From positions 1 to 36,899 of the forward strand of contig JAFTAH010000124.1 in the NCBI GenBank assembly GCA_017458625.1: a stretch of DNA of 36,899 nt. Direction: 5' to 3'. The DNA comes from Kiritimatiellia bacterium. Its GTDB lineage: Bacteria > Verrucomicrobiota > Kiritimatiellia > CAIQIC01 > Lenti-01. Positions 32,789 to 36,899 of this stretch are shown one piece after another (the stretch's first letter is position 1; every line of letters starts with the position of its first letter). A program made the translations under genes and the position numbers. The notes under the pieces are model-generated. The model did no database searches. It saw only the letters and a list, made by a program, of their open reading frames with translations, and had not been told where the DNA came from.

Positions 32789-34609
32789 ATGAAAAAGGCG
32801 TTTCAAACCACTCCCGTAAAGTCCGCAGTCACCCAGCCACGGCCCACGGGCCCCTCTGCCCCCAAGACGATTCTTGTCGGCACCTATAAGAGCGGCCAAT
32901 TGGATGCTTGGCCCGGCTACTACAATTACCCCCTGTCCGCACAGGATCGGTTCGATAAGTCGAGCGCCCGGCATGTCAGTGAACTTTGGCTCTTCCAAGG
33001 CTCGAAAATGGGCCGCTTCTTCAAAGCGGAGTTCATCGGCGAGTTCTCCCGGGACGCTTTGGTAAAGGATTTCGGCTATCCTGCCAAGGGACGTCCCCAC
33101 GGCTCCTCGTATCTTCTCTTCAGAATCGCCCCGACAACTCCTTGCGAACCCGCATCAGGACGGATGCAAAAGGTCATCGTCCGCGCCAAGGACTTCAAAA
33201 CGTCAGCCGTCACCGCCCGAAAAATCAAGGCTTTTCTCGAATCCTCCAATCGCCGCGATTCTTCCGCCGCTCGATGCGTCCCCGATATTCTCGCCCGCCT
33301 CTCGAAAGAGAACCTCTGCGTTGCCGAAGCCGCCATCCAGCCATGTCTCTGGCCGGAGTTTGAAGAGGAGCCAATGTCCAAGAAGGACGAGGTTCCCAAA
33401 CCGCTTCCCGTAATCCGGTTTTTCGCCCCTTGGATTGCTTCCTCCGCCCCCGGGGAAAGGACACCATACCCTGTGGTTTCACTGTTTTCAGGAGCCATGG
33501 GCCTTGATTTGGGCTTGGAAAAAGCCGGCATGGACATCCGCATCGGACAGGACTATGACAAGTCATGCGTGGAAACGATGCAGGCAAACAACCACCCCGT
33601 CATGGGTGGCGACATTCGGGCCCTTTCGCCCGAAGTGTTGCTTGACGCGGCAAGGCTGAAGGTGGGCGAGCCGTTTCTCATTTGCGGCGGCCCTCCTTGC
33701 CAACCGTTTTCGACGGCGGGCAAACGGCTGGGAATAAATGACCCGCGAGGTTCTCTTTTCATGGATTTCATTCGCATGATTGCGGCCATCCAGCCCCGGT
33801 TTTTCGTGATGGAAAACGTGAAAGGGCTCATGTCTGCCCCTCTGCGGACGGATGAAAAGGGAGGCATGCTGGCCGGAGGAACGGTGCTTGGCGTGATTTT
33901 GGCCGAATTCGCCAAATTGAACTATAAAACGGTATTCGGCATTCTCGATGCCGTCAATTATGGCGTTCCACAATTCAGGGAACGCTTCGTTTTGATAGGC
34001 AGCCGCGATGCGGAAGACATCTTTCTTCCCGTCCCGACACATTTCCAGCGGCATCAAAATCCGGCCTACCGTTGGCGGACGCTCGGTGACGCAATCAAGG
34101 ATCTGGAAAATGCCCCTGGCGTCTACCACGAGTTTTCTCCTGAACGGGCAAAGTTCCTGAAGATGGTGCCGCCGGGCGGAAATTGGCGTTCCCTCCCACC
34201 TGATTTGCTGGAAGAGGCGATGGGCGGTGCATACAAATCCGGGGGGGGAAAAGTGGGCTTTTACAGGCGGTTGTCCTACGCCGAACCTTGCCCGACGGTG
34301 ACAACGGCCCCCGCGCAGAAAGCGACCATGCTGTGCCACCCAACGCAACTGAGAGCATTGAGCATATCGGAATACAAACGAATCCAGCAATTCCCCGATG
34401 ACTGGAAGCTGACCGGCTCTTCCGCTGACCAATATCGGCAAATTGGCAACGCCGTTCCCGTGGGCTTGGCAAAAGCCATTGGGGAGGCCCTCATCGCCAC
34501 GGCATCGGGGACATCTGCAATTTCGACAAAACGATTCCGCGGAACTGGCATCCACAATCGTATCAGCCAAGCCATCACCCTTGGAGGAACCGACAACCAT
34601 GAAGAATAA
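32789..34609 (+). CDS. DNA (cytosine-5) methyltransferase with N-terminal extension
   Basis: This roughly 606-residue protein has its methyltransferase domain from about 228 to the C-terminus. Motifs are VVSLFSGAMGLDLGLEKAG (I), GGPPCQPFSTAGKR (IV, catalytic Cys), MENVKGL (VI), QFRERFVLIG (VIII) and YRQIGNAVPVGLAKAIG (X). The first 200 or so residues form an extra domain (ILVGTYKSGQLDAWPGYYNY, LWLFQGSKMGRFFKAEF) that I do not recognise firmly; it might be a target-DNA or modified-base reading domain. It overlaps the endonuclease gene by 11 bases. Base composition is clearly less GC-rich than the flanking genes, which suggests horizontal transfer. ATG 32789 has a weak ribosome-binding site. 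Confidence 0.88.
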   Translation: MKKAFQTTPVKSAVTQPRPTGPSAPKTILVGTYKSGQLDAWPGYYNYPLSAQDRFDKSSARHVSELWLFQGSKMGRFFKAEFIGEFSRDALVKDFGYPAKGRPHGSSYLLFRIAPTTPCEPASGRMQKVIVRAKDFKTSAVTARKIKAFLESSNRRDSSAARCVPDILARLSKENLCVAEAAIQPCLWPEFEEEPMSKKDEVPKPLPVIRFFAPWIASSAPGERTPYPVVSLFSGAMGLDLGLEKAGMDIRIGQDYDKSCVETMQANNHPVMGGDIRALSPEVLLDAARLKVGEPFLICGGPPCQPFSTAGKRLGINDPRGSLFMDFIRMIAAIQPRFFVMENVKGLMSAPLRTDEKGGMLAGGTVLGVILAEFAKLNYKTVFGILDAVNYGVPQFRERFVLIGSRDAEDIFLPVPTHFQRHQNPAYRWRTLGDAIKDLENAPGVYHEFSPERAKFLKMVPPGGNWRSLPPDLLEEAMGGAYKSGGGKVGFYRRLSYAEPCPTVTTAPAQKATMLCHPTQLRALSISEYKRIQQFPDDWKLTGSSADQYRQIGNAVPVGLAKAIGEALIATASGTSAISTKRFRGTGIHNRISQAITLGGTDNHEE

Positions 34610-35333
34610 TCTGAAGGAAGTCGCAACGGCGGCGATTGCCACGGCCATTCGGAATTTCTATGATGCATTGACCAACAAGATTGACCGTGTTTCCATTCGC
34701 GACGTGATGCGGCACAAGAACCCGTATCTCTACCGAGCGAGAGCCGTTGTGTCCGCCACGGAAATCGTGGATGCCGTCCTGCGGGCGACGGTCAGCAGCA
34801 GCGAGGAGACAATTTTCGGCAACCTCTTCTTCGAACCATTGGCTTTGGCTGTCAGCGGCGGGAGCAAAAGCACCGCCCAAGGGTTGGATATTGACATTGC
34901 AAACCCATCCGCCAACGAAATCATCGGCATTGCCGTCAAAAGCGGGCCGTCCATCTTCAACTCTTCCAGCAAAAAGAAGCAAGACGACGACATGCGCAAG
35001 GCGCGCACTCGGGTTCAGCAAAGCCGGGGAGTGCATTTCAAGGGAATTGTCGGGTATGGATATGGCAGGAAAAAATCGGGGAGCAACGGCTCGTATATTT
35101 TCGAGGAACTTGCCGGCCAGGCATTTTGGGAGTTCCTGACGGGGGAACCGGATTTTTACAAGAAGATTGCTGACTACATGGATGGTGCGCCCGCAAAATA
35201 TGCCGCATCGTTCAAGGAGCATTACATTCTGGCCGAAAACAGATTGCTCAAACAATTTGTCGCTGCATTCTGCAAAGAGGACGGTTCCATAGACTGGGAC
35301 AAGTTGATTGAGTTCAATTCAGGAAGCGCCTGA
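34599..35333 (+). CDS. Type II restriction endonuclease, EcoO109I-like
   Basis: This 244-residue protein has the layout of EcoO109I/PmeII-type enzymes. There is an N-terminal helical part with KNPYLYRARA, a central core with SSSEETIFGNLFFEPLALA and GLDIDIANP...GIAVKSGPSIFNS, and a C-terminal FWEFLTGEPDFY...DGSIDWDKLIEFN. That ending parallels the EcoO109I end (FWSWL...DG..QWHKLLEMN, from memory). The core would be the PD-(D/E)XK site, although the residue two before the lysine is alanine here. With the methyltransferase it forms a type II restriction-modification system. If the likeness to EcoO109I holds, a GG/CC-containing site is possible, but specificity cannot be read from sequence. GGAGG precedes ATG 34599. 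Confidence 0.72.
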   Translation: MKNNLKEVATAAIATAIRNFYDALTNKIDRVSIRDVMRHKNPYLYRARAVVSATEIVDAVLRATVSSSEETIFGNLFFEPLALAVSGGSKSTAQGLDIDIANPSANEIIGIAVKSGPSIFNSSSKKKQDDDMRKARTRVQQSRGVHFKGIVGYGYGRKKSGSNGSYIFEELAGQAFWEFLTGEPDFYKKIADYMDGAPAKYAASFKEHYILAENRLLKQFVAAFCKEDGSIDWDKLIEFNSGSA

Positions 35334-35738
35334 GAACGCGACCGCGTCAAACACGGCCTCTCCACCCCGCCAGCTTGAGTCCCGCCGGGGGCCCCGTCTC
35401 TGTCTTGCCGGGAGTCCTCCGCGCCGCCCGCGTATTCCACACCCGGCAGGACTGGAAAAACCGCATTGCGGGGTCGGGGGCTGTCCCTTTGCAGCCCAAA
35501 ACGATAAAAGTTTTTCATCGCCAATGGAAAAAATGCTGCGTTTTTCCATTAGCCCCGGAATTATTGCTTGACCGGGAATGGGGGCGGAGGTAGAGGGGGG
35601 AGCGGAAGCTCGCCTCGTTCCTGCGGTTCCTGGAGTGGACAGTTTGCCCCCCTGCGGATGCGCGTCACGGACCTGGTGACTGCAGTGCCGGTCACGGATT
35701 TCCTAATGTCGTTGTAACCTTTTGCAGAAAGGCCCCCC
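35334..35738. other. Intergenic region between the endonuclease and esterase genes
   Basis: The 405 bp contain the GC-rich repeat (35468-35487) and the AT-rich inverted repeat at 35511-35550. TTGACC follows near 35566, possibly a -35 box but without a convincing -10. A hairpin GTGAC...GTCAC lies near 35676-35695. AGAAAGG lies before the esterase ATG. I see no gene. Confidence 0.4.
35511..35550. repeat. Degenerate TTCCA/TGGAA inverted repeats
   Basis: AATGGAAAAA and TTTTTCCATT form a perfect 10-bp inverted repeat around an 8-base loop (35523-35550). It is preceded by TTTTTCAT, which with AATGGAA makes a decayed TTCCA-type palindrome. The TTC starts are about 30 bp apart, close to the spacing in the arrays at 12314 and 36769, so this may be a third, eroded array. 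Confidence 0.45.
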
Positions 35739-36602
35739 ATGCCCCCAGCCCTTCCTCCTCCCCCGCCCGCGCCCCGGTTCGCGGACATCCGCCCCGCTCC
35801 CGCCGACAACCCGCACCCCGCCATCGTCGGCGCCTACGTCGAATGGAAGGCGATGCCCTCCCGCCACCTCGCCCTCGCCCGCGACATCCTCGTCTGGCTC
35901 CCCCCCGGCTACGACGCGCCCGAAAACGCGGCCGTGCGCTATCCCGTCCTCTACCTTCACGACGGCCGCCAGGTCTTCGACCCCGCCACCTCCACCTGGG
36001 GCCACGACTGGCGCATCGACGACGAAGCCCAGCGGCTGATCCCCGCCGGCCGCTGCGCCCCCTTCATCGCCGTGGCCGCCGACTGCACCCCCGACCGCGA
36101 CTACGAATATTCCCCCGGCCCCGGCGGCGACGCCTATCTGCGCTTCCTCGCCGACGAGCTCAAGCCCGCCGTCGACCGTGCCTTCCGCACCGATCCCGCC
36201 CGTTCCGCCATCTGCGGCGCCAGCATGGGGGGGCTCATCAGCCTGTACGCGCTGCTTCGGCGCCCCGACCTCTTCGAGGCCGCCGCCTGCCTCTCCCCTG
36301 CCTTCGTCGCCCCGTGGGACGCCCCGATTGCCGCCCTCCTCGACGCCCCCGGCGCCGCCGACCTCCTGGCGCACGTCCGCGTCTACCTCTCCTGCGGCGG
36401 CGCGGGCCGGCTCGAGCCTAGGCTCCTGCCCGGGACCCAGGCGGTTTCCGACCGCCTCCTCGCCCGCGGCCTCCCCCCCTCCGCCCACCGCCTCGACCTC
36501 GACCCCGCCGCCGACCACAACGAACTCGCCTGGTCCCGCCTCGTCCCCGTCTTCCTCCCCTTCCTCTTTCCCCCCGTCGCCCCTGCCGCCCTCCGTCCCT
36601 AG
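35739..36602 (+). CDS. Esterase, alpha/beta hydrolase (esterase D/IroE-like)
   Basis: This 287-residue protein is of the putative esterase family. RDILVWLPPGYDAPENA and YPVLYLHDGRQVFDP (about 50-85) are the family's opening strands. ICGASMGGLISLYALLRRPDLF (about 160-180) carries the nucleophile serine in GASMGG, and the histidine is probably in DHNELAWSRLVPVFLPFL near the C-terminus. No signal peptide is seen; the start is proline-rich. Substrates in the family range from siderophore esters to acylated sugars. Its TAG stop codon is the first three bases of the palindromic repeat that follows, so the repeat sets the C-terminal residues. Confidence 0.8.
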   Translation: MPPALPPPPPAPRFADIRPAPADNPHPAIVGAYVEWKAMPSRHLALARDILVWLPPGYDAPENAAVRYPVLYLHDGRQVFDPATSTWGHDWRIDDEAQRLIPAGRCAPFIAVAADCTPDRDYEYSPGPGGDAYLRFLADELKPAVDRAFRTDPARSAICGASMGGLISLYALLRRPDLFEAAACLSPAFVAPWDAPIAALLDAPGAADLLAHVRVYLSCGGAGRLEPRLLPGTQAVSDRLLARGLPPSAHRLDLDPAADHNELAWSRLVPVFLPFLFPPVAPAALRP

Positions 36603-36761
36603 AGCAGTTTCAGAAATAATGTGGCCGCAAGAATGGGGGGTGCGACATCCTGTCGCGCCATTCAATCAAGTCCGAGAGCGCGGCTGGAAGCCGCACCTCC
36701 AGAACGGCCCTCCCGGCGGTCGGGCCAAGGGTTTGGCCACACAATTTCTGAAATTGCTCTA
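36600..36761. repeat. MITE-like palindromic repeat family 2, copy B
   Basis: This 162-bp unit begins TAGAGCAGTTTCAGAAAT and ends with ATTTCTGAAATTGCTCTA, inverted termini of about 18 bp with one mismatch. Like copy A it holds GCGACA-TCC-TGTCGC and GCGGCT-GGA-AGCCGC hairpins. The central part has an extra GC-rich stretch. Its first three bases serve as the esterase stop codon. Confidence 0.82.
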
Positions 36762-36768
36762 AAACACG

Positions 36769-36847
36769 TTTCCATTCAATGGAAAAGTACCCGAAACATG
36801 TTTCCATTGTCTGGAAAATTGCCCAAACATGCTTCCATTCAATGGAA
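36769..36847. repeat. Array of three TTCCA-N5-TGGAA palindromes
   Basis: TTCCA starts at 36770, 36802 and 36833, intervals of 32 and 31 bp. The first and third units are TTCCATTCAATGGAA (perfect palindromes with a one-base centre) and the second is TTCCATTGTCTGGAA. The spacing equals that of the array upstream of pheT, but the central five bases differ. The array directly follows the family 2 repeat; the last 50 bases of the window hold nothing recognisable. Confidence 0.82.
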
Positions 36848-36899
36848 ACCTGTTTCGACGAAGCCGACGGAATCGAATGCTGTCGATGATTCCAAATAG

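Overview
The window is GC-rich bacterial chromosome, mostly housekeeping genes, with one small accessory block, one restriction-modification pair and many intergenic palindromic repeats. The gene mix suggests an anaerobic, fermentative, polysaccharide-using bacterium: NfnAB-type NADH/ferredoxin:NADP reductase, methylmalonyl-CoA decarboxylase, a very large secreted GH13 amylase and NhaC. The amylase C-terminus (VWQSYVADLDPTDPASQF) is of a kind I associate with secreted proteins of the PVC superphylum, and the repeat-stuffed intergenic regions also fit, so Kiritimatiellota or a related Verrucomicrobiota/Lentisphaerota lineage is my best guess. That placement is inference; no rRNA is present to test it.

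Layout. 1-3764: a truncated MITE-like repeat, then nfnA-nfnB, a coiled-coil protein, a terminator and a second MITE-like family. 3896-6508: a multi-pass membrane protein (-), tRNA-Gly(CCC) and scpB (-). 6727-15029: pheS and pheT, normally adjacent, are split by 4.9 kb. This insert holds two small paralogous membrane proteins, a secreted protein, a Phd/VapC toxin-antitoxin pair, a YhcG-type PD-(D/E)XK nuclease and several small unknown genes. It is bracketed by copies of one composite direct repeat. Just upstream of pheT is a 57-bp chimeric relic that reads as the start of pheT fused to the end of vapC, followed by a dense cluster of short palindromic arrays. 15077-17126: a CTAG-rich palindromic array between convergent pheT and serS, serS, and an exported archaemetzincin-like protein that has lost its catalytic histidines. 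17202-22059: a second copy of the first MITE-like repeat, acnA and nhaC. 22311-24276 (-): an ATGA-coupled operon of small membrane protein, HEAT-repeat protein and voltage-gated K+ channel. 24553-29916 (-): the modular amylase. 30049-30327: a non-autonomous transposon-like element with 23-bp terminal inverted repeats and a perfect 9-bp target duplication, lying between the divergent amylase and uvrB genes. 32789-35333: a lower-GC type II restriction-modification pair (m5C methyltransferase plus EcoO109I-like endonuclease). 35739-36847: an esterase whose stop codon is supplied by a MITE-like repeat, then another TTCCA/TGGAA palindrome array.

The most interesting signals are non-coding. Arrays of a 15-bp palindrome (TTCCA-N5-TGGAA) recur at about 31.5 bp, three helical turns, at two or three loci. 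Seven CTAG sites sit at 8-bp steps between pheT and serS. A roughly 40-bp repeat carries a ribosome-binding site and start codon and precedes three different reading frames. Base-pair matches were made by eye; family assignments rest on recognised motifs, not on database searches.
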